A stretch of 64,000 nucleotides of DNA from an uncultured Bacteroidales bacterium (GTDB taxonomy: Bacteria > Bacteroidota > Bacteroidia > Bacteroidales > UBA932), in the NCBI GenBank assembly GCA_934667175.1, contig CAKULN010000011.1, positions 1-64,000 of the forward strand, written 5' to 3'. Both the position numbers and the translations under genes were made by a program. The notes below the pieces were generated by a model, which did not search any database, was not told where the DNA came from, and was given only the letters and a program-made list of their open reading frames with translations. Of the stretch, positions 51,128 to 59,571 are shown piece after piece. Numbering within the stretch: position 1 is the stretch's first letter; each line of letters begins with the position of its first letter.

Positions 51128-52474
51128 ATGAGTCTATATTCATTCTATAGGATCTCGAAGCCTTCGGAGGGCAAGGTCGCTCCGGAAAGGGTTGAAGGGG
51201 AGTACAAGCGTCTGCGGAGCCGCACGTTCTGGGGTGTGACGGGGGCTTATGCTCTTTATTACGTCTGCCGGATGGCGATGAGTGTGGTTAAGCAGCCGTT
51301 GATCGACGGGGAGATATTCACCGCCGCGCAGCTTGGGATCATCGGTTCGGCGTTTTATTTCGTCTATGCTTTCGGCAAGTTCGCCAACGGGTTCATCGCT
51401 GACTATTGCAACGTGCGCCGCTTTATGGCCACAGGTCTTCTGATCTCAACAGTGGTCAATCTTCTGATGGGAGTTCTTGGTCTGCTCCAAGGTTGGACTG
51501 GCACCTCCACGATGCTGCTGTTCATTGTGTTCGCTGTAATCTGGGGTGTCAACGGTTACTGTCAGTCGATGGGCGCGCCTCCTGGGGTCATAAGTCTATC
51601 CCGATGGTTTCCGCTCGAACGCAGAGGAACATATTACAGCATCTTCAGTGCCACGCCTTATTTGGGTAAATCGTTGTCAGTGTTCGCTTTAGGGCTGATT
51701 GTCGGTTGGGCTGGATGGGAATATGGCTTCATCTTCTCCGCTGTGGCCGGAGTGCTCGGCTCGGTGATGGTCCTGCTGATGGTCTCTGACACACCGGAAA
51801 GCCGCGGCCTTCCTTCGGTGCAGACGTTGACCGGAGAGAAACCTCAGAAGACGGACTCCATGCCGATCAAGGAACTCCAGAAAATGGTTGTCCGTCATCC
51901 GGGAATATGGATAATCGCCCTTTCGAGCGCCTTCGTGTACATCACCCAGCACGCCGTCAGTGAGTGGGGAGTGCTTTTCCTTCAGAAAAGCAAGGGCTTT
52001 TCTCTTGCCGGTGCGACACAGATCATAGCGTTCTCCGAGGCTTTCGGAATAGCCGGGACCGTGCTCGCCGGGTGGCTTTCCGACCGGGTTTTCAAAGGAA
52101 ACCGTTTCATTCCCGTGCTGATTTCCGGACTGCTTTGCCTGCTGTCACTTGGGGCATTCCTTTTCACCGGAGGAGGATATTCATTGAACATCTTCTACGT
52201 GTCGCTGTTCAGTCTTGCGATTGGTGTGGTCTATTGCACGGTGGCCGGCTTGATGGCTCTTGACATCGTGCCTCGCAAGGCCACCGGTGCGGCCCTTGGT
52301 ATGGTCGGTCTGGCAAGTTATGCCGCTGCCGGTGTACAAAACATCGTCAGCGGCATCATGATAGGGGAGAACGACTTTAATTTCGCCCCCGTCTCTGTGT
52401 TCTGGATTGTGGCTTGTCTCTTAAGTTTCCTTATTCCGGTTCTTTCGTGGAGGTCACTTCGGCAAGCTCAGTGA
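51128..52474 (+). CDS. Second OPA-family MFS transporter (GlpT-related)
   Basis: A 448-aa membrane protein with TFWGVTGAYALYYVCRMAMSV, GVNGYCQSMGAPPGVISLSRW and SDTPESRGLPSVQTL, all of the GlpT/UhpT (OPA) family. It differs clearly from the 31.9-33.3 kb protein, so another phosphate ester (hexose phosphate, phosphoglycerate) is possible. The last residues SLRQAQ and the stop TGA come from a copy of the dispersed palindromic repeat: the reading frame runs straight into TCACTTCGGCAAGCTCAGTG and ends there. The family's own C-terminus has therefore been replaced or extended. Confidence 0.87.
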   Translation: MSLYSFYRISKPSEGKVAPERVEGEYKRLRSRTFWGVTGAYALYYVCRMAMSVVKQPLIDGEIFTAAQLGIIGSAFYFVYAFGKFANGFIADYCNVRRFMATGLLISTVVNLLMGVLGLLQGWTGTSTMLLFIVFAVIWGVNGYCQSMGAPPGVISLSRWFPLERRGTYYSIFSATPYLGKSLSVFALGLIVGWAGWEYGFIFSAVAGVLGSVMVLLMVSDTPESRGLPSVQTLTGEKPQKTDSMPIKELQKMVVRHPGIWIIALSSAFVYITQHAVSEWGVLFLQKSKGFSLAGATQIIAFSEAFGIAGTVLAGWLSDRVFKGNRFIPVLISGLLCLLSLGAFLFTGGGYSLNIFYVSLFSLAIGVVYCTVAGLMALDIVPRKATGAALGMVGLASYAAAGVQNIVSGIMIGENDFNFAPVSVFWIVACLLSFLIPVLSWRSLRQAQ

Positions 52475-52585
52475 CCTTCGACAGGCTCAGTGACCATTGT
52501 ACCTCTGTCGCCTTCCTTGCCGCTGCTAAGTTTGCTCGGTTGCTGGCCTTGCGGTTGCTGAGCTTGCGGTTGCTGAGCTTGTCGA
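52448..52585. repeat. Repeat cluster 6, starting inside the transporter gene
   Basis: GGTCACTTCGGCAAGCTCAG and ACCTTCGACAGGCTCAGTGA, then three degraded GGTTGCTGAGCTTG units. The first copy holds the transporter's final codons; the cluster ends about 20 bases before the CoA-transferase stop. Confidence 0.9.
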
Positions 52586-52606
52586 AGCACACCGCAAGGC
52601 ACCCAA

Positions 52607-53908
52607 TCATATCTTCACCACATGCCAATGCGGCCCGAATCTCTCGAATGAAGCCTTGTCAAGCATCTCGCGGTCATCCGGATGCGCGATGCTGATAAGA
52701 AGCTTGGCACGCTCCTGAAGCGACTTGCCGTACAGATCCACGGCACCATATTCAGTGACAATCCAATGAGCGTCAGCGCGCGGGGTGACAACTCCTGCTC
52801 CTGGGTTCAGGAAAGGGACAATCTTCGCCTTCCCCTTGTTGGTGCGTGAAGCGAACGCAGTCATCGACACTCCGCCCTCTGACATCGAGGCTCCCTTAAC
52901 GAAATCCAGCTGGCCACCGGTGCCTGAGAATATCCTCGTCCCGATCGAGTCAGCGCAGATCTGCCCGGTCAAATCGACCTCCGTGGCGGAGTTGATCGCC
53001 ATCATGCAAGGGTTCTGACTGATGATCCAAGGGTCGTTGACGTACTTGATGTCTTTCATCAGCACGTCCGGATTGTGGTCGATGAATGAATATACCTCTT
53101 GAGATCCCAGCAGGAACGAAGCCACGATCTTGCCCTTGTCAATCTTCTTGTTGGCACCGTTCACGACGCCTTTCTTGATAAGGCCGAGAACCCCGTCGGC
53201 AAACATCTCGGTGTGTACGCCAAGATTTTTGTGATCAACAAGTTGCGCTGCAAGCGCATTAGGCAGCGCCCCGATTCCCATCTGGATGCAGGCCCCGTCC
53301 GGCACGAGTTCCGCACAGTTCTTACCGATCAGCACCTCAGTCGGAGTCGGCTCGGCGAAATCCTTGGAAACCAACGGAGTGTCATCCTTGACAAGGTAGT
53401 CGAAAACATCCAGCGAAACCAAATCCCCGTAGGCAAAAGGTACATGAGGATTAACCACAGCGATCTTCACCCTAGCGGTCTCGATGGCAGCCAATGAGCA
53501 GTCAACGGATGTACCAAGCGATACCATCCCGTTCTCGTCCGGAAGCGACACCTGAACCAATGCGGCTCCCAACTTGATCGCTCCACTGCGGTAAAGTTTC
53601 TGAGACTCACCAAGATGCACAGGCACATAGTCAGCGTACCCCGAATTTACATTCGGGCGAACGTTCGGACCGATGAAGAATCCCTGCTCAAAGAATATTC
53701 CTGAATATTTCGGATCCGAATATGGAGCCGGCCCTTCGGTGTGGAAGTGGTGGAAATGCAGGTCCTCGACCTCTCCGGCGTCGGCCCTGCGCACAAGCGC
53801 GTCAATCAATATGTGCGGCACGCTCGCCACACTGCTTAAATGAATATGGTCGCCTGACTTTATGGCCTTGACCGCCTCATCTGCGGACACGTAATGGATC
53901 TCTTTCAT
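52607..53908 (-). CDS. Acetyl-CoA hydrolase/transferase family CoA-transferase
   Basis: A 433-aa class I CoA-transferase. HHFHTEGPAPYSDPKYSGIF, the catalytic Glu in LGVHTEMFADGVLGLI, the GIGALPNALAAQL loop and FSGTGGQLDFVKGASMSEGG are family signatures shared by 4-hydroxybutyrate and butyryl-CoA:acetate CoA-transferases. It would swap CoA between an acyl-CoA (propionyl, butyryl or succinyl) and acetate in fermentation. The exact substrate cannot be fixed by eye. It is monocistronic, flanked on both sides by repeat clusters. Confidence 0.9.
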   Translation of the reverse strand: MKEIHYVSADEAVKAIKSGDHIHLSSVASVPHILIDALVRRADAGEVEDLHFHHFHTEGPAPYSDPKYSGIFFEQGFFIGPNVRPNVNSGYADYVPVHLGESQKLYRSGAIKLGAALVQVSLPDENGMVSLGTSVDCSLAAIETARVKIAVVNPHVPFAYGDLVSLDVFDYLVKDDTPLVSKDFAEPTPTEVLIGKNCAELVPDGACIQMGIGALPNALAAQLVDHKNLGVHTEMFADGVLGLIKKGVVNGANKKIDKGKIVASFLLGSQEVYSFIDHNPDVLMKDIKYVNDPWIISQNPCMMAINSATEVDLTGQICADSIGTRIFSGTGGQLDFVKGASMSEGGVSMTAFASRTNKGKAKIVPFLNPGAGVVTPRADAHWIVTEYGAVDLYGKSLQERAKLLISIAHPDDREMLDKASFERFGPHWHVVKI

Positions 53909-53989
53909 TTATTAATATGTTTGCGCCGGCAAAGATAGTGCTTTTGGGGACTATATTCAAACTTTCAGTACCAGAGTCTATGACTGGCG

Positions 53990-54142
53990 GGTTGCAGACC
54001 TGGCGGCGGTCACTGAGATGGCGGCGGTCACTGAGCTTGTCGAAGTGACCATCCATATGGTTCGACAGGCTCACCAACCGTGGTTCGACAGGCTCACCAA
54101 CCGTGGTTCGGCCCTTCGACAAGCTCAGTGACCGCAGGCTCA
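53990..54142. repeat. Repeat cluster 7 of the GAGCTTGTCGA family
   Basis: Units of three stem types lie together: GGTCACTGAGCTTGTCGAAG, GGTTCGACAGGCTCACCAAC (twice in tandem) and CCCTTCGACAAGCTCAGTGA. It lies between the divergent CoA-transferase and mazG starts, so it is in a promoter region, unlike most clusters. Confidence 0.9.
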
Positions 54143-54176
54143 CCAAACTGACGCAGGCATATTCCCAAGATTTTAT

Positions 54177-54184
54177 TATTTTTG
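54177..54184 (+). promoter_or_regulatory. -7 box of mazG
   Basis: TATTTTTG fits TAnnTTTG and ends only six bases before the ATG at 54191, so the transcript is probably leaderless or nearly so. Confidence 0.65.
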
Positions 54185-54190
54185 CAGGAT

Positions 54191-55009
54191 ATGATCAACA
54201 AGGAAAAGAAACTTGAGGCGTTCGAGAGGGCGCTTGAGATAATGGACCGGTTGCGTGCCGAGTGCCCGTGGAATCATGCGCAAACCATTGACACTCTTCG
54301 CCCTATGACGGTCGAGGAAGTGTATGAACTCAGTGACGCCGTGATGAAGAAGGACGAGGCGGCTCTTGAGAAAGAGCTTGGGGACGTGTTCCTTCATGTG
54401 ATTTTCTACGCCAAGATCGCCGAGGAGGAAGGCCGCTACGACATCGCCGATGTGATGAACAAGCTTTGCGAGAAGATGATCTATCGCCATCCCCACGTGT
54501 TCTCGACCACTAAGGTGGCAGACGCCGGGCAGGTGTCAGAGAATTGGGAAATGCTCAAGGCCAAGGAGAAAGGAGGCAACAAACGCATCCTTTCCGGAAT
54601 TCCGGACTCGATGCCGCCGATTCTGAAGGCATATTCGATGCAGGACAAGGCACGCGGAGTGGGATTCGACTGGGAGGAGAAGCGTCAGGTCTGGGACAAG
54701 GTGAAGGAAGAGCAGTCGGAACTTCAGGCCGAGATGGATGCCATGGACTCCGCCGCCACCGAGGAGGCCGGAAAAGCGGCCACTGATAGGGCTGAGGAGG
54801 AGCTTGGGGACTTCTTGTTCGCCACGATCAATGCCGCGAGGCTTTACGGACTCAATCCGGACACGGCTCTGAACCGTGCCTGCGACAAGTTCCGCCGCCG
54901 TTTCACCTACCTGGAGGAGAACACGATCCGCAAGGGCCGTGACCTTCACGAGATGACTCTCGCCGAGATGGACGAGATCTGGGACGAAGGAAAAGCCAAA
55001 GGACTTTAG
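54191..55009 (+). CDS. mazG: Nucleoside triphosphate pyrophosphohydrolase
   Basis: A 272-aa full-length MazG with two all-alpha NTP-PPase halves. The N-terminal half has ECPWNHAQTIDTLRPMTVEE and the metal motif EEVYELSDAVMKKDEAALEK ending in ELGDVF. The C-terminal half has GIPDSMPPILKAYSMQDKA and EELGDFLFATINAARLYGLN. It hydrolyses NTPs to NMP and PPi, clearing aberrant nucleotides or lowering (p)ppGpp. The ATG fits the family N-terminus, and the earlier TTG (54182) lies inside the -7 box. Confidence 0.94.
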   Translation: MINKEKKLEAFERALEIMDRLRAECPWNHAQTIDTLRPMTVEEVYELSDAVMKKDEAALEKELGDVFLHVIFYAKIAEEEGRYDIADVMNKLCEKMIYRHPHVFSTTKVADAGQVSENWEMLKAKEKGGNKRILSGIPDSMPPILKAYSMQDKARGVGFDWEEKRQVWDKVKEEQSELQAEMDAMDSAATEEAGKAATDRAEEELGDFLFATINAARLYGLNPDTALNRACDKFRRRFTYLEENTIRKGRDLHEMTLAEMDEIWDEGKAKGL

Positions 55010-55053
55010 AAGTTGTTTTGATTTGTTTGAAAGTTAAACTTTGCCTGTTCATA

Positions 55054-55085
55054 TTTGTCCAAAACAAGGCATTTTCTTAAATTTG
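55054..55085 (+). promoter_or_regulatory. Promoter of the GNAT-type gene
   Basis: TTTG (55054-55057), a 20-base spacer and TAAATTTG (55078-55085) fit the -33/-7 consensus well. The ATG at 55127 follows after about 40 bases. Confidence 0.82.
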
Positions 55086-55126
55086 TAGATGTCTTCCTGA
55101 GAAGGAACGTTGTAGAATGGATATTT

Positions 55127-56245
55127 ATGCCTGATTATAAAGTAGTTGAGGTTGTGAGCAGAAGGGACCTGATGAAATTCATCAAGTTCCCTGACAGGCT
55201 TTACAAAGATTGTCCCCAGTATGTTCCCGCCCTTCACAGTGACCAAGTCAAATCTTTGACCAAAGTATCGACTCTTTCTTACTGCAAAAGAAAGATGTGG
55301 ATGGTCATGGATGGCAAGACTGTTGTCGGCCGCATCTGCGGGATGATAAACCCACGCTACAATGCATTATATGACAAGAAAAGGGCACGTTTCGGGTGGT
55401 TTGACACAATAGATGACTTCGATGTGGCGAAGCTGCTTCTGGACACGGCCGAGAACTGGGCTAAGGAGAACGGGATGAACGAGATTCACGGCCCCCTTTA
55501 CTACAACACTCTCGGAAAGCAGGGAATGCTGGTCGAGGGCTTTGAGAACATCCCGCCGTTCAATTGCCTTTACAACTATCCTTACTACAATGATTTTGTG
55601 ACGAGACTTGGCTACGTGAAGGAGTGTGACTGGCTACAGTACAAGGTTGCGGCCGACCAACCGCTTCAGGAGAAGATCACGAGGATCGCCGGGCTTCTGA
55701 AGCAGAGGTACAACCTTCACGAAGGCAGCCTGAACAAACTCAAGAAAGACAAGAAGATGGTCCGTTATTTCTTCGACGTTTACAACGAGAGTTTCGCGAA
55801 ATCGGTCTACAACTTCATCCCTTTCACCAAGGAGGAGATTGATGAGGAGGCGAGCGAGGTCTTGAGTTTTGTCTCGGACAAGACGAGCAGCATAATATTC
55901 GATGACAATGATGAGCTTGTCGGATTCGGAATCACTTTCCCGTCCATCTCGAAGGCTCTCCAAAAGGCGAAGGGGCACTTGTTCCCGTTCGGATGGTTCC
56001 ACCTTTTGATGGCAATGTTCAGGTACGACACGGTTGACCTGATGATCAACGGGGCCGTGCCGAAGTGGCAGAACACAGGAGTGTCGTCGATCTACCATTG
56101 CACGATGTCGGAGAAATACCGCAAGGCCGGCACTAAGTGGGCCATCACCAACCCGCAGATCGAGTCGAACGGTGCGGTCAACGTGTGGGGCAAGTACGAG
56201 CATGAGCTGTTCATGCGCCGTCGCTGCTACCTCAAGTCGATTTAG
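55127..56245 (+). CDS. GNAT-like N-acyltransferase (YghO-type), substrate unknown
   Basis: 372 aa resembling the YghO-type proteins of Proteobacteria and Bacteroidetes. MKFIKFPDRLYKDCPQYVPAL is the usual N-terminus, GRICGMINPRYNALYDKKRA and RFGWFDTIDDFDVAKLLLDTAENWA (two parts) look like the acetyl-CoA-binding strand-helix of GNAT folds, and a second GNAT-like half includes FGITFPSISKALQKAKGHLF. A double-GNAT protein of unknown substrate. The start is placed behind a good promoter; an in-frame ATG at 55055 would lie upstream of it. Confidence 0.75.
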   Translation: MPDYKVVEVVSRRDLMKFIKFPDRLYKDCPQYVPALHSDQVKSLTKVSTLSYCKRKMWMVMDGKTVVGRICGMINPRYNALYDKKRARFGWFDTIDDFDVAKLLLDTAENWAKENGMNEIHGPLYYNTLGKQGMLVEGFENIPPFNCLYNYPYYNDFVTRLGYVKECDWLQYKVAADQPLQEKITRIAGLLKQRYNLHEGSLNKLKKDKKMVRYFFDVYNESFAKSVYNFIPFTKEEIDEEASEVLSFVSDKTSSIIFDDNDELVGFGITFPSISKALQKAKGHLFPFGWFHLLMAMFRYDTVDLMINGAVPKWQNTGVSSIYHCTMSEKYRKAGTKWAITNPQIESNGAVNVWGKYEHELFMRRRCYLKSI

Positions 56246-56257
56246 GAATATACCAGC

Positions 56258-56338
56258 TCGGTTGCTGAGCTTGTCGAAGCGCCGAAGCATCGAATGGCAA
56301 ATGATTATAGGGTCACTTCGACAGGCTCAGTGGCCACC
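56258..56338. repeat. Repeat cluster 8
   Basis: CGGTTGCTGAGCTTGTCGAA, a GCGCCGAAGCATCGAA remnant, and GGTCACTTCGACAGGCTCAG, in the gap between the GNAT gene and prfA. Confidence 0.85.
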
Positions 56339-56378
56339 GGTCAAGAAACTGGATTAGAAGAAAAATTAACCATTGAAT

Positions 56379-57470
56379 ATGGCAGAGAACACATTAGTAG
56401 ACAAGATCCTGGCACTTCAGGACAAATACGAATCACTTCAGAAGCAGCTGGCTGACCCTGAGGTGATCGCCGACATGAAAAAATACGTCCAGCTCAACAA
56501 GGACTATAAAGAGTTGGAACCGATCATAAAGGCTGGTTTGGAGTATAAGAAGATGGTCGATGAACTGGCGGAGGCCAAGGACATCATGATCAACGAGAAG
56601 GATGAGGATCTAAGGGACATGGCCAAGGCCGAGATCGCCGAGATCGAGCCGAAGATCCCCGAGATGGAAGAAAAAATCAAGATTCTCCTGATTCCGGCCG
56701 ATCCGGATGACAGCAAGAACGCCATCATCGAGATCCGTGGAGGTACAGGTGGCGACGAGGCCGCCATCTTCGCCGGAGACCTTTTCAGAATGTACTCCAA
56801 GTACGCCGAGAAGCGTGGCTGGAAGCTGGAGGTCAATGATGAGACTCCAGGCACGGCAGGTGGTTACAAGCAGATCGTGTTCAAGCTTTCATCCAACGAT
56901 GAGGGTGTCTATGGAATCATGAAATATGAGTCCGGTGTGCATCGTGTCCAGAGGGTCCCTCAGACCGAGACACAGGGCAGAATCCAGACCTCAGCCGCTT
57001 CTGTGGCTGTTTTCCCTGAGGCAGGGGAGTTTGATGTGGATCTCAAATGGGATGACATCAGGCTGGATCTTTTCTGTTCGTCAGGTCCTGGAGGACAGGG
57101 TGTGAACACTACCTATTCCGCTGTGCGTCTTACCCACCTTCCTACTGGACTGGTCGTCCAGTGTCAGGAGGAGCGTTCGCAGCTCAAGAACAAGGACAGG
57201 GCTTTCGAGGAGTTGAGGACCCGTCTCTACAACCTTGAGCACCAGAAGTATCTCGACGAGATCGGAGCCAAGCGCAAGACCATGGTCTCAACGGGTGACC
57301 GTTCCGCCAAGATCCGAACGTACAACTATCCTCAAGGCCGTGTGACCGACCACCGCATCAACTGGTCGATGTACAACCTTCCGGTTTTCATGGACGGGGA
57401 CATCCAGGAGTGCATAAACCAGCTTCAGATAGCGGAGAACGCCGAGCGGCTTAAAGAGGCCGGAGAATAG
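56379..57470 (+). CDS. prfA: Peptide chain release factor 1
   Basis: A 363-aa class I release factor for UAG and UAA. The peptidyl-tRNA hydrolysis loop [20 protein letters not shown] carries GGQ. The codon-reading tripeptide is PQT in [16 protein letters not shown], which fits the PxT of RF1 rather than the SPF of RF2. The rest is full length. The start is ATG at 56379, not the TTG at 56373. It ends at a terminator built from the dispersed palindromic repeat. Confidence 0.97.
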   Translation: MAENTLVDKILALQDKYESLQKQLADPEVIADMKKYVQLNKDYKELEPIIKAGLEYKKMVDELAEAKDIMINEKDEDLRDMAKAEIAEIEPKIPEMEEKIKILLIPADPDDSKNAIIEIRGGTGGDEAAIFAGDLFRMYSKYAEKRGWKLEVNDETPGTAGGYKQIVFKLSSNDEGVYGIMKYESGVHRVQRVPQTETQGRIQTSAASVAVFPEAGEFDVDLKWDDIRLDLFCSSGPGGQGVNTTYSAVRLTHLPTGLVVQCQEERSQLKNKDRAFEELRTRLYNLEHQKYLDEIGAKRKTMVSTGDRSAKIRTYNYPQGRVTDHRINWSMYNLPVFMDGDIQECINQLQIAENAERLKEAGE

Positions 57471-57481
57471 GCTTCTATAGT

Positions 57482-57538
57482 AAAGGACACCGTCCGGTCA
57501 CTGAGCTTGTCGAAGTGACCGGACGGTGTCCTTTTATG
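57482..57538 (+). terminator. prfA terminator formed by an extended repeat unit (cluster 9)
   Basis: A perfect 21-bp stem (57482-57502 with 57514-57534) around the loop GAGCTTGTCGA, with a T-rich 3' edge. The inner 7 bp and loop are a standard repeat unit; the outer 14 bp (AAAGGACACCGTCC and complement) are added. Confidence 0.88.
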
Positions 57539-57557
57539 GTTAAAAACTATACTTAAT

Positions 57558-57642
57558 AGAGACCTCCTCCATTGGCCACAGCCACCGACGCTTCGCGCCC
57601 TGTCCGGGTAAAGGGTGGCTGTGGCCAATGGAGGAAGTCTCT
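57558..57642. repeat. 29-bp inverted repeat with 27-base loop
   Basis: 57558-57586 and 57614-57642 are complementary with one mismatch, starting AGAGAC and ending GTCTCT, with the core CCATTGGCCACAGCCACC. The loop is GC-rich (CTTCGCGCCCTGTCCGGG). It lies between convergent prfA and the nucleotidyltransferase, 15 bases from the latter's stop, and has no T tract. It is unrelated to the other repeat families here. Confidence 0.88.
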
Positions 57643-57656
57643 ACGGTCGAATATAT

Positions 57657-58397
57657 CTATCCGGAGATTCCGTTGTACTGTTCGCAGACGGAGTGGTAAC
57701 TTTCCAGATTGCCGATGTCGAAACGGTGTCCAGGCATCTCCATGGCGTGGACAGGTACTTGTGTCGCAAGCCACGCGATGTAGCTGCCAGGGGCGTCCGT
57801 GCCACAACCGGCGGCGATGCCATCAGGAATTCTGGCCGCATCCTTTCTGGTATAGTAGTAAAAAGGAGGGCAGCACCAATGTGATCGTGGTTCGGCAGGC
57901 TTCTCCTGCATTCCCAGGATCAGATCCTTGTCGTTGACTTCAAGCACACCGCATTTGCGCAGCCTGTCCTCGGACGGCTCGTAGAAGCGCATGACGCAGG
58001 AAGTCCCTTTTGCACGGGAATATTCAATGAACCTTACCAAGCTGAAATCCAGTACATTGTCTCCGGCGATGACGAGCATGTCATCATCAAGTCCAAGGCT
58101 GTCGATGGCGAACTGGATGTCCCTCACTGCTCCCAAACGTGTCTCGTTCGTGGATGTGCCATCGTCCACCACCGTGATCTTGTCCTCGGTGCGACCGGCA
58201 GCCCATTCGGAGAAATGCCCGGCGAACTTGTGATTTGAGATGACAACATATTCATCAACGGCTCCGGAAGTCTTGATGTCGTCGATCAGCCAGTCGAGGA
58301 TGGCCTTGTCACGGACTTTCAGCAGCGGTTTAGGAAAATTCTCCGTCAGCGGATACAGCCTGGTGGCGTAGCCGGCGGCCAAAATCAAACATTTCAT
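57657..58397 (-). CDS. Sugar-1-phosphate nucleotidyltransferase
   Basis: A 246-aa NTP_transferase-fold enzyme: MKCLILAAGYATRLYPLTEN (nucleotide loop), FPKPLLKVRDKAILDWLIDD, VIAGDNVLDFSLVRFIEY (metal Asp) and CPPFYYYTRKDAARIPDGIA. It would make an NDP-sugar from a sugar-1-phosphate. Its ATG overlaps the stop of the GHMP kinase gene (ATGA), so kinase and nucleotidyltransferase are translationally coupled, suggesting a two-step salvage route. The start is ATG 58397, because the family begins at MKCLILAAG. Confidence 0.88.
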   Translation of the reverse strand: MKCLILAAGYATRLYPLTENFPKPLLKVRDKAILDWLIDDIKTSGAVDEYVVISNHKFAGHFSEWAAGRTEDKITVVDDGTSTNETRLGAVRDIQFAIDSLGLDDDMLVIAGDNVLDFSLVRFIEYSRAKGTSCVMRFYEPSEDRLRKCGVLEVNDKDLILGMQEKPAEPRSHWCCPPFYYYTRKDAARIPDGIAAGCGTDAPGSYIAWLATQVPVHAMEMPGHRFDIGNLESYHSVCEQYNGISG

Positions 58398-59566
58398 ATC
58401 TTCACCCCGTCCGCGCTGTGACAGATGCATGCGGAGTAGTGCCCCTTAAGCTCCGGGAACGCCGCAAGGTATTCTGTCTCAACTTTGTTGAATATGCTTT
58501 CCCTGTATGCCGGGTCGATGATAGCCATGCAGCAGCCCTTGAATCCGGCTCCACTGAAACGTCCGCCGTAGATACCATCGGTCCGGGTCATGATCTCGTA
58601 GATCTTCTTCAGTTCCGGTGACCCTGTCTCCCATTTCTCGATAGAGGAACGTCCGCTCTCGAAACTGAGACGACCGAACTCTTGAAGGTCTCCCTGCCTC
58701 CAGGCCTCTGCGCCGCGCTGTACACGGTCATATTCACTGAACCAGTGCTCGGCGCGTCGGCGCCATGTCTCTGGCAGACGGTCTGAGAACTTTTGGAAAA
58801 CCTCGACCGGGACATCACGCAGATTCGTCTCGCCGAACTTGCCGTACTCCATCCCGGCGTATGCCTTGAGGGCATAGGCGGCGCTGCGGCACTCGTCAAC
58901 CCTCATGTTGAACTTGCTCCCCGCGAGGGTGCGCTCCACACCGCTGAAGAAAATGGCTATCTCATAAGGCTTCATCGCCGGAGATGTCGGGATGAGCTCG
59001 TAGCTGTCATCTTTGGTGTCAAGGTAGAGCAGATGATCTTTTTTCGAGTACACCTCGCAGCTTTGGTCCAGCTTTCCGCATGACACTCCGACGTAGTCGT
59101 TCTCGGCCGCCATCTCGGTCTTGATCAACTCGACATCCGAGAGATGGATCCCGTTGACTGTGCACAGGGCTTTCAGGAAAGCGATGGTCACGGCCGCGGA
59201 GGAGGAGAGTCCGCCGATAGGCAGCGATCCCTCTATCACACCGCTGAGACCCACCCGTAGCGGGTATTTCGCACCCAGTTTGAGTGTGGCTCCACGAAGA
59301 TAGTCAGCCCAGTCACCTTGCTTGGTCTCCGGTACTGAACTGACATGCCATTGAGCGCGTTTTGAGAACTGTAACGAGGAAAACTCGATGACTCCGTTCT
59401 GCTTGGGAGCGAAGGCGATGTGGATTCCTTTGTCGATGGCAAGTCCGGTCACTTTCCCGAGCTGGTGGTCTGAGTGGGCTCCCAAAGGACAGACACGGTA
59501 GGGACAGAACGAGAGCCCTTCCGGCTCCCGTCTGTACGTTTCCCTGAATTTCTGTTCACAAGTCAT
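58394..59566 (-). CDS. Galactokinase-family GHMP sugar kinase (galactose or uronic acid)
   Basis: A 390-aa anomeric sugar kinase. The N-terminal signature reads YRVCPLGAHSDHQLGKVTGL where galactokinases have GExTDY or GNHTDH; the GAHxDHQ form recalls plant galacturonokinase. The ATP loop is GVIEGSLPIGGLSSSAAVTI, and the C-terminal motif is GGRFSGAGFKGCCMAI. AENDYVGVSCGKLDQSCEV holds the catalytic Asp. Product is a sugar-1-phosphate, passed to the coupled nucleotidyltransferase. The start is ATG 59566, the second of two close ATG codons. It follows pgi with no gap. Confidence 0.85.
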   Translation of the reverse strand: MTCEQKFRETYRREPEGLSFCPYRVCPLGAHSDHQLGKVTGLAIDKGIHIAFAPKQNGVIEFSSLQFSKRAQWHVSSVPETKQGDWADYLRGATLKLGAKYPLRVGLSGVIEGSLPIGGLSSSAAVTIAFLKALCTVNGIHLSDVELIKTEMAAENDYVGVSCGKLDQSCEVYSKKDHLLYLDTKDDSYELIPTSPAMKPYEIAIFFSGVERTLAGSKFNMRVDECRSAAYALKAYAGMEYGKFGETNLRDVPVEVFQKFSDRLPETWRRRAEHWFSEYDRVQRGAEAWRQGDLQEFGRLSFESGRSSIEKWETGSPELKKIYEIMTRTDGIYGGRFSGAGFKGCCMAIIDPAYRESIFNKVETEYLAAFPELKGHYSACICHSADGVKI

Positions 59567-59571
59567 AAGCA

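Noticed and set aside
55634..56290. 218-aa minus-strand reading frame over the GNAT gene
   Set aside because: No recognisable motifs, starts in a repeat cluster, and the sense frame matches a known protein type.
57558..57642. Terminal inverted repeats of an insertion sequence
   Set aside because: Only 27 bases lie between the arms, so no transposase can be encoded. It is kept as an unexplained inverted repeat instead.
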